Of a stretch of DNA of 64,000 bases, positions 22,785 through 34,483 are shown one piece after another. The stretch is from Canna indica. Lineage: Eukaryota > Streptophyta > Magnoliopsida > Zingiberales > Cannaceae. The stretch is from assembly GCA_034359265.1 (NCBI GenBank), contig CP136892.1, forward strand, positions 85,862,001-85,926,000, given 5' to 3'. The notes below the pieces were generated by a model, which was not told where the DNA came from, made no database searches, and worked only from the letters and a program-made list of their open reading frames with translations. The translations under genes and the position numbers were made by a program. How positions within the stretch are numbered: the first letter of the stretch is position 1; every line of letters starts with the position of its first letter.

Positions 22785-23290
22785 TTTAATCCCGCGCCCA
22801 GCCGCCCACTCTCGACTTCTCGAGTCTCGCCTCTCACCCCGACGCGGCGACACCCTCTCGCCGCTCTCGGAGTCTCGGCTCTCGCCTCTCGCCCCGAGTC
22901 CCCGACTGCTCTCGAGTCTCGCCTCTCGGCTCTCGCAGTCTCGCCCCGACGGCCGACGCCCTCTCGGCTCTCTCGCGCCGACGGCCGACGCCCTCTCGGC
23001 TCTCGCCTCTCGCCCCGACTGATGTCGCCTCTCGCAGTCTTGCCCCGACGGCTGACGCCCTCTCGGCTCTCGGCGACTCGCCCTGACGGCTCTCGCCGAC
23101 TCGCCCTCTCAGCTCTCGCCGACTCGCCCTGACGGCTGACGCCCCGACGCCCCGACGGCCGACGCCCCGACGCCCGAGCCCTCTTCAATCTTCTATTCTC
23201 TCTCTCGCCCTCTCCGCGACTCGTCGTCTCCGGCTCTCCGCCCCTCCGCGACTCGCCGTCTCCGCCTCTCCGCAGCTCGTCTCAGTCTTC
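22785..23290. promoter_or_regulatory. GC- and CpG-rich repeat region near the left end of the hAT element
   Basis: A 500-bp island of short degenerate repeats of the type CTCTCGCCGACTCGCCC / GACGGCCGACGCC, in sharp contrast to the AT-rich surroundings. It lies between the left terminus and the transposase gene, so it is probably promoter or 5' leader. A minus-strand Arg/Glu-rich frame here is a translation of the repeat. The role is inferred from position. Confidence 0.5.
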
Positions 23291-24501
23291 CGATCAGTGC
23301 CGCATAGTTAACAGGTATGAATTTTTTGGTTTTGCTTACTGGAAATGTGAAATTGCTTACTGTAATTGCATGAATTGCTTCCTGTGATGTTGATGTTGAT
23401 GTTGATTTGAATCATAAATTTGAATCAATATTAATCTGCAATTCTTCATTTCTTCATACCAGTGTGATGTTGATGTTGCTTTAATGCTTTAGTATTTAAA
23501 TTTGAATCAATATTAATCTTTGAATTTATTCTGGATTGTTGACCCATTTCCTCTGAATCAATATTAAACACTTCTTTGATTGTTGAGTCAATCATAAATT
23601 TGAATCAATATTAAACACTTCTTTGATTGTTGACCCATGAGTCAATTAAATTCAAAGATTGTTGACCCATGAGTCAATTAAATTAGATTCAGAGGAAGTG
23701 TTTTTGTCACTCAATGAGGATACTTCATGATTGTAAATTCCCTAAATGAATCTCCTTTTGCTTTCCAAGGATTGAGAAAAATTCAGGTATGAATCTCTAG
23801 AGGTTAGAGCTGATGTGCAAAATGGGTAAGGGGGTGGTTTCTTTAGGCTGGTGAAGCTTATGATTTTTTATCCACTCTCCGAGACAAGAAGCTCTTGAGA
23901 GCACATCTTCGACATGCCCACTAGTTTAACTGTATAGATTAACCTTTATCTGATATATTTGTTTTTTAAGACTCAAAATACATATAGTCTTTCCATCAAA
24001 TATACAGAAACTGTTGAACCTGTGTTTTCAAGAAAAGGAAAATATAGATGACATTTTCGTATTAGGAATTTTCAATTCTGTGCTATTTTAAAGCTGTGTC
24101 AACAGAGATTACAGTTTTTGTTTTGTAAACTGTAAAGACCTCTATTCTTCCAGGTTAAGTTTTTTCAATTTAGGTAGTTATACACTGTACTCTTTTTTTT
24201 CTTATTTTCATTTTGTAGACAATAAATTTTGTGCTTTGTAACAAATAACACGAGAGAGTAATGTATGTAGCTGGTGGGGATGGAGAAGTATGAATCTTGT
24301 TTATGTTCTTTATTTGACTATGGAATGATACTATTTTTCATTTTGTTTTTATCATTTGACTGTAACTTTTATGTGCTATTGCTCTAGAATCTTGTTTGTG
24401 ATGTAGGCTGAAAATAATGGTGGGGATGGAGAAGTATGAATCTTGTTTTTATCATAATGATACTTATATTCATTATGTCTTTTGTGATGTAGGCTGAAAA
24501 T

Positions 24502-26750
24502 ATGTCTAGCACCGCTGAAAATTCTACTACCAATACGGGAAATATCATCCCCCAATTGCAAGAGCAACAAGGACAACATGAACAACAAGAACATCAAGAA
24601 CAACAAGAACAAACAACTCAAGAGCGTGTTGTTTTACCTTCAACCCAAGGTGGGACTTCAAAGTCAAAGGTGCGTGGTAAACGAAAATCTTGGGTATGGG
24701 ATCATTTTGATAAGATTGAATGCAAAGATAATAGTGATCAAAGAGCAACTTGCAAATACTGTGAGAAGTCTCTTGCATGTCCAACATCTAGTGGCACTAG
24801 TTGTTTGAGTAATCATTTAAATAGATGCAAAAAGTATCCTACCAATGTGGAAAAGAGTCAGAGAACTTTAACATTTAAACCCTTAGCAAGTGGTAATTTT
24901 GGAGGCACTACACATACACTTGCATCTTGGAAGTTTGATCAAGAAGAGTGCAGAAGATATTTAGCTAAAATGATCATTACTGATGAAATACCCTTTAGAT
25001 TTGTGGAACATGAAGGATTTCGCCAATTTTGTCGTTCAATGCAACCTTTATTTGTTATGCCTTCACGTTTCACTGTAGCTAGAGATTCTTATGAACTTTA
25101 TAAGCAAGAGAAATTGAACTTCATGAAGTATTTAAAGAAATTATCTTCAAGAATTTGCCTTACAACTGATGCATGGACTTCCATTCAGAATTTGAGTTAT
25201 ATGTGCATCACATGTCATTTTATTGATGATGATTGGACTCTGCATAAAAAAATTATTAGTTTTTGTCAAATATCGGGTCATTCAGGTGAAGTTATTGGTA
25301 AAACAATTGAAAAATGTTTACTTGAATGGGGGACTCGCAGAGTTTTTACTGTAACAGTTGATAATGCAAGCTCAAATGACTTGTGCATTCAATACTTGAA
25401 GAGAAGGTTGAATAGTTGGGAGGGTAGTGTTTTGCAAGGTGAATTTTTGCATATGAGATGTGCTGCTCATATTTTGAACCTCATTGTGAAAGATGGAATG
25501 AGTGAACTTGATGATTCAATTGTTAGAATTCGAAATGCTGTCAAATATGTGAGATCATCTCCTTCTAGATTACAGAAGTTTAAAGAATGTGCTGCAAAAG
25601 AGTTGCTAGATACAAAAAGACTAGTATGTCTAGATGTGGAAACTAGATGGAACTCAACTTATTTAATGTTGCAATCAGCTTTGAAATTTCAAAAGGCTTT
25701 TTTCTTGCTTGAGATTACTGATCCCAAATATGTGAGTGAGTTTTTTAATAAGAGTGGTTTGCCTGATAGTTCAGATTGGGAATATGCCAAAAACTTGCTA
25801 CCATTTCTTGAAGTCTTTTATGAAACCACTTTGAAATTATCTGGTTCACTTTATGTCACCGGTAATGAGTACATGAGACAGATTTATGGTCTTGGGTTGA
25901 TGATTTCTTCCTGGGGTGAAAGTGAGGATTTGAATTTGAAGGCAATGGCTACTAGAATGAAAAGAAAATATGATAAGTATTGGGCAAATATTAATAATGT
26001 GAATATCATGTTGTTTGTTGCTGTAGTGCTTGATCCTCGTTTTAAATTGGAATCTGTGGATATTATCATTGAGAAATCATATGATGCTCAAAATGCCAAA
26101 CTGTTAAAAGAGAAGTTGAGAAAAGTTTTATCCTCTATGTATGATTCTTATGGTGCATCTATAGTTTCATCTTCTGTTGTACAAGCAAGTGAGCAAGCTC
26201 AAACTGAGAAAAATGATGCAAAGCCTAAAGCTGGGACTGATTACATTAGAGAAATATTGAAGAAGCAAAAGGTATCTCAAGGGAGTGGAGAGGTAAAAAC
26301 TGAGTTGGATAGGTATTTCAATGAGGAGCTTGAGGAGGATTGTGATGATTTTGATATATTAGCTTTTTGGAAAGTCAATGCATCTAGGTATCGAATAATT
26401 TCTACTATGGCTCGAGATGTATTGGCTATGCCTGTGTCTACAGTGGCTTCAGAATCCGCTTTTAGCACTGGAGGCCGTATCCTTGATTCATTTCGGTCTA
26501 CTCTAACTCCTAGGCTTGTGGAAGCACTCATTTGTGGGCAAGATTGGTTTAGATCCAGCAGTAAATCTCTTTTCATTGAACATGCCTTAGCTGAACTTGA
26601 AAGTGTAGAGATAGGTATTAATTCTTCTCTTTATTTCATTTGATATCTCTCAACTCTATTGATTTTTAATACTAATTTGTAATATTCTTTTTCTTTTCAG
26701 AGTCATCTTGTGATACTACCGGCCATGCTATTATCCAAATTGATGATTGA
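24502..26750 (+). CDS. hAT transposase (Ac-like; BED finger, RNase H-like core, hAT dimerisation domain)
   Basis: Cut-and-paste transposase expected to bind the subterminal repeats of its own element. The unspliced frame gives 713 aa ending at 26643. A GT-AG intron 26615-26700 joins ATAG to AGTCATC and yields a 720-aa protein ending in GHAIIQIDD at 26750, which I prefer. The N-terminus is Gln-rich (residues 18-40). A BED zinc finger follows at about 63-113 (CKYC ... LSNHLNRC). Catalytic Asp candidates are D223 in TTDAWT and D287 in VTVDNASSND. RCAAHILNLIVKDG lies further on. The hAT C-terminal dimerisation domain is at about 602-685 (LDRYF ... DILAFWK ... PVSTVASESAFSTGGR). No stop or frameshift is seen. 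Upstream, TGTAG/GCTGAAAAT acceptors at about 24405 and 24492 suggest a 5'UTR intron. Confidence 0.93.
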
Positions 26751-26876
26751 AGAGTTGATTATAATCAAGGATATTTTGTGGACTGCACTTGGATTTGGAT
26801 TTGGATTTGTCATCTTTAATTGAACAATGAACACTAAGTACTTTAAATTGTTATTTGTGGATTGTATTTGAATTTG

Positions 26877-27030
26877 GATAGTATTTTATTTTGGACATTA
26901 ACTTCATGTGGTGGTGTGTAGCTTGTTATTTTGGATAGTATTTTATTTTGGACATTAGCTTCATGTGGTGGTGTGTAGCTTGTTATTTTGGATAGTATTT
27001 TATTTTGAACATTAGCTTCATGTGATGGTA
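26877..27030. repeat. Short direct repeats 3' of the hAT transposase
   Basis: Three tandem copies of a unit of about 57 bp (GATAGTATTTTATTTTGGAC ... GTGTGTAGCTTG), the third partial, lie between the transposase stop and the right subterminal region. Confidence 0.8.
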
Positions 27031-27593
27031 TTTTTATTTTGAAGTAGCTTGTTATTTGTAGTAGTTTAAAGTAGTTATTTATGTGTGTTTGAAGTATGAT
27101 GAATTGATGATAGTTTGAACTCTATGATGGTATTTTTATGTTTGAAGTAGCTTGTTATTTGAAGTATCAAGTATGTGTGTTTGACTGTTTGGTAGGGTTC
27201 CCGAAAAGAGTTTCCATGCAAAATTATTATATTCCTACCAATCTACCATATTGATTCTTGTCATACTTCCAAGCATGATAGCTTTTAACTTTTAAGTGAC
27301 CTTCAAGAGTCTAAGGTATTTGAGGCACTATTTCCTTCCAAATGAATTTTTGCTATACACAAAATTGATTGGAGGTTTAAAATTCTTTTAGAAATTGATA
27401 GGTTAAAATTTTTTATTGGTTAACCGAAAATTATCGGTTAACCGAACCGAAAAAACCGAAACCGAAATACCGGTTAACCGAAGTTAATGGACCGGTTTAC
27501 GGTTAATGATTTTGAAAAACCGAAGTTAATGGACCGGGTTTTTTTTTTGCTAATGGACCGGTTAACCGGTCCATGCTCACCCCTACTTATGGG

Positions 27594-28418
27594 GGTCTAC
27601 ATTTTATAAGAACTCAAAAGGACATTTGGTCATTTCCTTGAACAGCATTGGAGTCTTTTTAGAATTATATATGTGACACTTTTGGAGGCCGATATGGTCT
27701 ATAGACTCAAGCTCGAGATCCGAGATGTTGTTTGACATGAATGGAAAATGACATATTGCATTCGATCATTGAAATTTGAGCGGGTTGATGACCCGATCTA
27801 GCGAAGAGAGAGGCCTAGCCCGACAATATCGAATCCAAGGAGGTTTTAAAAATTTATTAGACGTAAAAGGCTTAAGTGAACCAATTTTTATGCATCAACA
27901 ACAATTTTTATGGATCTAAATAATTAAAATTTGTCACTCAATTACAAACATAAGATAAAATTATATTTTTATCCCCCGCAAAATATAGAAAGTGCAACTT
28001 ACCTAGTATCAAACTTTTCGTGTGAACTTACTGTTCATGCTATATGCTCTTTTGTTCCCGTTTACTATAAACCAAACAAGAGAAACAAAATAAAAAACTA
28101 ATTTTTCTACCTAACACAACTTCCCACATTTGGTTCAAATGAGAAAAAACTTATATGGGCGGCATGCTCATATAAATCTCTATGAACGAGTGGATATGGA
28201 CTTTAAGCGATTGAATATGGATAGAAAAGAAATGAATATGTTCATATTCATTCATTTTCTATTCACATTCATTTTCAATTATTTCACATTCATATTCAGT
28301 CGCTTAAAATCCATATCCACTCATTCATAGATTTTGTATGAGTAGTCTGATCATAAAAGTTGCACTCGTTCAAATGATGAAAAACTTATATGAGCAGTCT
28401 GCCCATATAAATCTCGAT
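27594..28418. repeat. Remainder of ADH block 2 downstream region
   Basis: Resumes the block-shared sequence interrupted by the hAT element and aligns with about 7817-9440 of block 1 (one copy of the 815-bp unit, then the TATGGGCAG-type foldback at 28150-28370). It ends abruptly at 28418 where a CACTA terminus begins. No gene. Confidence 0.75.
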
Positions 28419-29760
28419 CACTACTAGAATAAAGAGTTGTTGCTAAAAACCATCAGCAACGGTGTGCAATGGCTCCGCCCGTTGCAACGGAGCTGTGGCA
28501 AAAAAAATGTGTTGCTGATAATTTAGCAACGGATCAGCAACGGTTGCTCGGGCCGCTGCTAATAATACTATCAGCAACGATTTTGCCACGAACCCGATTC
28601 CGTTGCTGATAACAATTAGCAACGTCCCGCGTGTCCGTAGCAACGCCGTTAGTGAAAGATCGTTGCTAAGCCGTTGTTGTAGGTCTTCAGCAACAACTTT
28701 CGAAACACTTTTAGTAACGGTTTTCCCACGAACGACCGTGGGAAAGCCGTTGTTGATTACTAGATACTGATACCGAAAAAACTTCAAAATTCTAAATTTT
28801 CATTAATACATTGATACATTGTCTGATACATAACTCACACATGCACCCATACACACATCCATTCACACATCACAAATACACCCAAATATATATCAAAATA
28901 ATTATACTTATATTTATAATTATCCACAATCGAATAAAAACTATTCAAATGCAAAATTTAAGTATCAATATCCAAACAAAATAAAACTGAAATATATATA
29001 GTATCGAAGCAACAAAGTCAATATAATAAAAAAATAATAAATCTTACGATGACGGTGGAGGATGGTCTGGATCATATGGAAGAGTCTGGAGTGCCTGGGT
29101 GTACACCGGCGTGGACTAACTCGAGGTGATGGATCAGATGATGTTGCTCCAGGACTTGACAAGTTGCGTAGCATAACTTGCAAATCCGCCATCATCTGAC
29201 TCTGGCGCTCCATCAACTTAGTCTGACGCGCGACCCTTTCCTCCAGTGTCCTTATCCTGCTATTATGATCATCTTTGGACTTGGAGGTCGACGACCGCTC
29301 ACCAGCATGCGGAGGGGTCGGTGCCCCAAGTGGCCCTAGAACGGCTCGCGTATAACCACTATCTGCAAAATGATACACGCGGCCGTAGTCCCAACCACCT
29401 ACAGCATCGACCCACGCTGCTGCATTAAAGTCCTCGGGGGGTGCCTCTGCACTGTATCACCGTCTTACTGTAGGTATGCTACTCGAGTTTAATTTTTTGT
29501 TTAATATTTTTCATAAAACTTAAATGATAAATATATAATGAATAATTTAAACAAATATACTTACCATAATAAATGCAGCGCGATTGTCGACGTACTCCCC
29601 CGTCCCATGCACTCGGCGGAGTGTCCGCTCAAACACTGCCATTCAAGCAGAGTGATAGTCTCCCGATCAAAAAATCGTCCATTCAAGCAAATGCGGCACA
29701 GACATCGGATTTTATCACCGACACTAACAAATTTCCGATTCGAATAGGCAAAATTTAGGA
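28419..29760 (-). mobile_element. CACTA (En/Spm-type) transposon fragment, left terminus
   Basis: The sequence starts CACTACTAGAATAAAG, a typical CACTA terminus, followed by many subterminal motifs of the type AGCAACGG / CCGTTGCT in both orientations between 28435 and 28760. Protein-coding remnants of an En/Spm-associated ORF follow on the minus strand. No matching right terminus (inverse CTAGTAGTG) was found before block 3, so the element is truncated or rearranged and the right limit given is only that of the coding remnant. Confidence 0.75.
28965..29760 (-). pseudogene. CACTA-associated plant transposase (Ptta/En/Spm type) remnant
   Basis: Read on the minus strand, one segment (29650-29565) gives YVDNRAAFIM before a GT donor. 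The next (from about 29447 to the stop at 28965) gives PPEDFNAAAWVDAVGGWDYG, a predicted coiled coil (SRIRTLEERVARQTKLMERQ) and a Pro/Ser-rich tail. This order matches the C-terminal half of the Ptta/En/Spm proteins of plant CACTA elements. The splice phases between the two segments do not join cleanly and the N-terminal half is not seen, so I treat it as a remnant. Confidence 0.55.
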
Positions 29761-29906
29761 AGTCATTACTCCTAATTGAAACTCATTCATTAAAGCTCTA
29801 CGATCAAGACGTCGGTACATCCAACTTCGATCGGCCGATATGATTCTATCAATCAATGATAATTTTTTTGGTTAATGCCTTTATGTTAGATTATCTTATT
29901 CCATTC

Positions 29907-30110
29907 GGAATTTATGTTATTCATATTGCACTAAGTATTTTTTTTAACCACTAACTTCATTCTAAATTTCGGCAGTATCTCCCTATAGTTCTTCGAATAG
30001 GCATATCATCTGGGCGCGTATCGGAGAACAAGAGAGATGCTGCCGAAATTTAAAATAAGTTAATGGTTAAAAAAAACGTAAGTGCAATACAAATAACTAT
30101 ATTCCGAAAT
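29907..30110. repeat. Long inverted repeat (arms about 75-80 bp)
   Basis: The left arm, about 29907-29983 (TTGCACTAAG ... TTTCGGCAG), pairs with the right arm, about 30033-30110 (CTGCCGAAATTT ... AGTGCAATAC), around a 50-bp loop. Arms match at most positions. Probably a small foldback element or part of the CACTA region. Confidence 0.75.
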
Positions 30111-30296
30111 TATCCAATCAGGGACAATTCATGGATTGTACGTCGTATAAAAGATCATCTACTTAATTCTTTTACACGAACATACAACCCCCGAACGGAT
30201 CTAAGGTTTTGCTAAATCATATCCGACTCGTCGATGCGTACGTGAAACATATCAACTCGTCGGATGGATGATTATTTTCTAAATATTTCAAGTCAG

Positions 30297-30455
30297 TTCG
30301 AGTCCATAGTGGACAATTCCGACACGAGTCCAAATTAGACGATTCCGGCGGAAGTCCGAATTGGACGATTCCGACGCGAGTCCGAAGTGGACGATTCCGG
30401 CGCGAGTCCAAAGTGAAAAATTCTGGCGCGAGTCCACTAAGGACAACTCCGTACT
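30297..30455. repeat. 26-bp tandem repeat, about five to six units
   Basis: Units of the form GACGATTCCGGCGCGAGTCC, with substitutions and a spacer of a few bases, recur about every 26 bp. The array ends exactly where block 3 begins. No coding interpretation. Confidence 0.8.
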
Positions 30456-30935
30456 AACGTCGGATTCGAATTCAAAGGCTGCGATTTAACTCACTGTTTC
30501 CTCACGGCCCTTAAGATGGGTGGGTTGGGTTGCATAAGACGTGAGCGAAAAGAAGGGCCCAATTTATGTCACCTACCAAAGAAGTTATAAATATATAGAA
30601 AGTGGGCCAACCTCGCCACGTGGTGCCTTTCCCTTGGAGAGCACATTTGAGTATGTTTTTATGTTTGCCACTGAATCCCCTTATTTACCAGTCAACGGAT
30701 GATACATGACGCCGTTGAGTTTTCGTCGCAGGTGCTAAAATTTGACATTCTTCTGCCCTAGTCAATCTTTTCAAATGGAAAACCCGATTTCTGAATTCAA
30801 AGAATCAATGAAAATAGACATTTTTCGGATTAATCCACGAGATTTCCTTCTTTTTCTGACTTCTGATTTGAATATATTGCTCATCTACTGTATTGTTATT
30901 GTTATTTTAATGCACAGGTATACTGACTGCACTAC
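30456..30935. promoter_or_regulatory. Upstream region of ADH copy 3
   Basis: Begins with the block-start sequence GTCGGATTCGAATTCAAAG, keeps a single unit of the satellite array (about 30558-30680), then jumps to the promoter-proximal sequence shared with copies 1 and 2 (from about 30690). The long array and the promoter MITE of the other copies are missing, so copy 3 has a much shorter upstream region. Confidence 0.7.
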
Positions 30936-30941
30936 TATAAG
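30936..30941 (+). promoter_or_regulatory. Putative TATA box of ADH copy 3
   Basis: TATAAG, 84 bp upstream of the ATG, same position as in copies 1 and 2. Confidence 0.5.
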
Positions 30942-31019
30942 AAGTCGCCCATAGCTGATAATGGAGAGATAGAAAGCTAATTAAAGCTCGTTGGAGAAGG
31001 AGAAGAGGAGAAGTTTAAG

Positions 31020-33597
31020 ATGGAGATGAAGCCCATCAGATGCAAAGCGGCGGTGTGCAGGGCCGCAGGCGAGCCGCTCCAGCTGGAGGAGGTGGTGGTG
31101 GCGCCGCCCAAAGCCCACGAGGCCCGCGTCAAGATCATCTGCTCCACCCTCTGCCACTCCGACCTCACCTTCTGGCGCATGCAGGTAATCATCTCCTCCC
31201 CGAATCCGACGTCGGATCTCCCTTCTTCACCTCCACTTCATCGTCGCTCACCAGCCGTTTGCTCTCTTGCTTTCGATTCCCAGGGTGTCCCCGGTCTCTT
31301 CCCCATCATCTTGGGCCACGAAGCCATCGGGTGAGTCGTCGCCGCCGGCCCGGCTCCTAGTTTTTGGTGAGTTAGTTAATTGATGTTATGCTAATTGACG
31401 GGCCGCCGCGCATGCAGAGTGGTGGAGAGCGTGGGGGAGGGGGTGACGGAGGTCGCGGCGGGGGACGTGGTGTTGCCGGTGTGCCTCGCGCAATGCGGAG
31501 ACTGCCCGGACTGCAACTTCCAGCGGAGCAACATGTGCTCGGGGCTCCCCTTGCGGCCGCTTCAGACGGCCATGCCGAGGGACGGCACCACCCGGTTCAC
31601 GGACGCGGCGGGGGAGGCGGTGCACCACTTCCTCAACGTCTCCTCCTTCTCCGAGTACACGGTGGTGGACGTCGCCCACCTCGTCAAGGTAGACCAGGCG
31701 GTGCCGCCGCAGATCGCCTGCGTCCTCAGCTGTGGCATCACCACTGGTGGGTGGCGCTCCTTCTCCTTTCTTCGATTACTTTCCTCTTGTTCATTAGCTC
31801 ATACACGGGACAGGAATTGGAGCCACGTGGCGAGCGGCTGAGGTGCACAAAGGATCGAGCGTGGCTGTGTTTGGGCTTGGAGCTGTTGGATTGGCGGTAT
31901 AATTACATATTTCTATATGCCCTTATTTGTAAATTTTACGTCTCAATTATTATATTTTTTAAAAATATATAAAGGATTATTTAGAAAAAGAATCTATATA
32001 CAGGTGGCGGAAGGAGCGAGATTTCGCGGTGCTACAAAGATTATAGGAGTAGATTTAAATCCTCTAAAGTTTGAGATTGGTAAGTGAATACAAATAACTC
32101 AATTTTCAAAATTATTTTTTTTAAGGGGTGTGCACAGTTATCAAGTAGATCCGAAGCGGTTGAAATTTATTGATCGAGTAGATTTTAGATAGACCTAAAT
32201 TCAATTCAAGTAGAGTTCAGGATAAAAATTAATGAATCGATTAAAATAAATTTCAGTTTCGAATTCAATACATCGAACACCTGGAATCGGAATCGAAACA
32301 AATATTTGGAACATATAAATTAAGAGATTCCAATAGGGTGCCGAAACTTATATCCTAAAATATACAAATGAACAAATTGTAATAGAATACCCAGGACATG
32401 TAAATGAATATGTTCTGATGGAGTATCCGAAACATGTACATTAGAACTTGTTCTTTTATATGTTTCAATAAGGTACACTGGAACAGATTTTTGGTAGGAT
32501 CGATTTCAAATCCTAATAGAGTAGGGTTCTAGTATAAAATTTAAGAATCTATTCTATACATAATAAGATTCGAGTATCCTAAAAAAAAATATAGGTTATT
32601 CGAATTTGTTCACCCTTAATTTCTTACATAAAATTGCATGCTTCGTAAATTAAATTTCTTTATGATTTTTTTTTTGTATTTTATGAGAAGTAATTTTTTT
32701 TTCTCTCCCTCTCTTTTAAATTTACGAAATAAGTTTTATTTTTGTTTACTTTTTAAAAATAAATTATTGCATTTAAAAATAAATTTATTCAACCGTTACA
32801 AAAAGATTACTTTTTGTACGTAACGTCAGCATCATATCAGCTAAAATGTCAGAACAATCTTTGTCTTTTCCGGGAAATGAGTTTTCTGTGTTTTTGTCCC
32901 TGTCGGTTATAACTATCAGGGAAGAAATTTGGCGTGACCGATTTCGTCAACCCAAATGAGATTGGCGACAGATCCATCAGCGAGGTAATTGTAGTCGTAA
33001 TTAGCCCACTCTACCCACTGGAATTTAGTGATCTAAATCAATGAAGTAATTACTATTTCGTGCCTCGCAGGTGATCAAGGAGATGACCGGCGGCGGCGCC
33101 GACTACTGCTTTGAGTGCGTCGGCTCTTCTGCTTTGGTGACTCAAGCCTTCCTCAGCTCCAGAAGAGTATGTCTCTTTCCTCAGTCAACATTGTTTGATC
33201 CATCAATGATGATTCACATCAATCATGCACTTAATTGCAGGGCTGTGGGAAGACAGTGATCCTTGGATTGGATGGCAAGGGCACCCCCATAACCATTGAT
33301 CCTAACGAACTCCTGGCTGGGAGGACCATTTTGGGAACATGTATTGGTGGAGTCAAACCTAAATCTGACATCCCAGTTCTCATCGACCACTACATGAACA
33401 AGGTCAGCCAATTAAATACTCTTGATTGATTGATTGATTGATTAATGTGTTCTGATTGTTGATTGATTGATTGTGTGCAGGAGATCCACTTGGATGAGTT
33501 CATAACGCATGAGATTGGATTCAGTGAGATAAATAAGGCTTTTGATTTGCTAATCCAAGGGAAGAGTATCAGGTGCACAATATGGATGGATAAATAG
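31020..33597 (+). CDS. Zinc-dependent alcohol dehydrogenase-like protein, copy 3 (379 aa, 9 exons)
   Basis: Same family and exon pattern as copies 1 and 2, more diverged: 31020-31184, 31284-31330, 31418-31746, 31814-31896, 32004-32079, 32920-32984, 33071-33166, 33241-33402, 33481-33597. All phases join without a stop. Notable differences: the residue after the catalytic Cys is His (CSTLCHSD), as in many classical ADHs, where copies 1, 2 and 4 have Gln; structural-zinc lobe [25 protein letters not shown] instead of VLGCGITTG. In ADHs this His/Gln position contacts the coenzyme phosphate, so coenzyme affinity may differ; that is inference. The intron 5 MITE is present without nested insertions. 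Confidence 0.92.
32122..32619. mobile_element. hAT-like MITE in intron 5 of copy 3 (un-nested form)
   Basis: Left end AAGGGGTGTGCACAG, right end TTGTTCACCCTTAA, imperfect inverted repeats of the AGGGGTG type. Internal sequence with GATTTCAAATCC and GGTACACTGG-like motifs matches the family at 36014, 41001 and 49625. It provides the empty site for the nested element of copies 1 and 2. Confidence 0.6.
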
Positions 33598-33968
33598 ATG
33601 GAGAGGGAGGAATTGAAGCTTAATTGTGTTACTTTTGGCCTGCTTTTGTGATCGTTAAATAAGTCGATCTTTATCGATTTTTGTCGAGTGGAATAAAATG
33701 GGAAGGAGTATGGATAGAAATGGAATATTAATATTATTGTATGATTTACAGCGATAACAGATCAGGAATATATTTTTGTTTAATTTGGGAAAAATTTTTG
33801 TAGTATTGGCAAGGAATTGAGTGTAAGCAATGTCTTTTATATGTATATCATTAAAATACTAGTTATAATTATATGGAAAAACAAATCATTAACTAAATAT
33901 TAAAATGTTTTTTAAATAAAAATACATGCACATAAAAAAAATCAATTTCAATGACCCACATATTTCAA

Positions 33969-34483
33969 TTAAAATATCGATCCAAAATATGTCTTCTACC
34001 ATGTCGAAGATGAATCGGGAGAAAAGTTTGTCGTCGGATGCAGATGCAGAACATGTTGTATGGGTTGGAAAGATTTCCAATAGAAGGTGGGGAAACAATA
34101 ATTCACGGTTATCCCGGGATGGCACAGTCATCTCGAGTCGTGGAACAAGGAACGAGCAACGCTTGTGATGCTATGGTGCTGAAGCTTTTGGACAGTAAAG
34201 AACCACACAATTTTTAAGTAACATGAATCAACATGGGAAAATATTGTATAGCTTGCTTTGACATTTCAAAGACGTCTAATGGAACTCTATGGACAATTGC
34301 CCTTTCTTGGTTAAATTACTTTTTTGTCTTTGTTATAGTTTGTTGGTTGTTTTTTTTGTTGCTTTTGGACTCCCTCAATTATTGGTGTCGGGATAAACTT
34401 TCAGCCCTAATATGATGTACATTTCTATTCTCTTGAAATGATACGTGTGGCTTCTCACCTCACTTCTATTCAAAAAAAAAAAG
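33969..34483 (+). mobile_element. Probable retroposed insertion with poly(A) tail, downstream of copy 3
   Basis: About 515 bp absent from blocks 1 and 2. It ends in an A-run (34472-34482) after TTCTATTC. Flanks CCCACATATTTCAA (33955) and TCCATATATTTTAA (34484) match at 11 of 14 positions, a plausible decayed target duplication. The 3' end resembles those of the LINEs at 46 and 49.5 kb. The source is not certain, and no domain is recognised in its short reading frames. Confidence 0.5.

Larger units (their letters stand above)
22518..27585 (+). mobile_element. Apparently complete autonomous hAT (Ac/Tam3-type) transposon, 5068 bp
   Basis: The termini are TAGGGGTGAGCA at the left and TGCTCACCCCTA at the right, a perfect 12-bp inverted repeat. 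They are flanked by identical 8-bp target duplications CTTATGGG (22510-22517 and 27586-27593). Both subterminal regions carry many ACCGGTT / GGTTAACCG motifs in both orientations, the likely transposase-binding repeats. The element holds one uninterrupted hAT transposase gene. The matching target in block 1 (near 7817) reads CTTATGGG once. The perfect target duplication and intact gene suggest a recent insertion. Confidence 0.95.

Noticed and set aside
22763..23188. Minus-strand Arg/Glu/Gly-rich 141-aa ORF
   Set aside because: It is a by-product of the GC-rich short repeat inside the hAT element; no start context, no domain, strongly biased composition.
30297..30455. 26-bp repeat considered as a CRISPR-like array
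   Set aside because: Units are directly adjacent without unique spacers and the genome is a plant nuclear genome.
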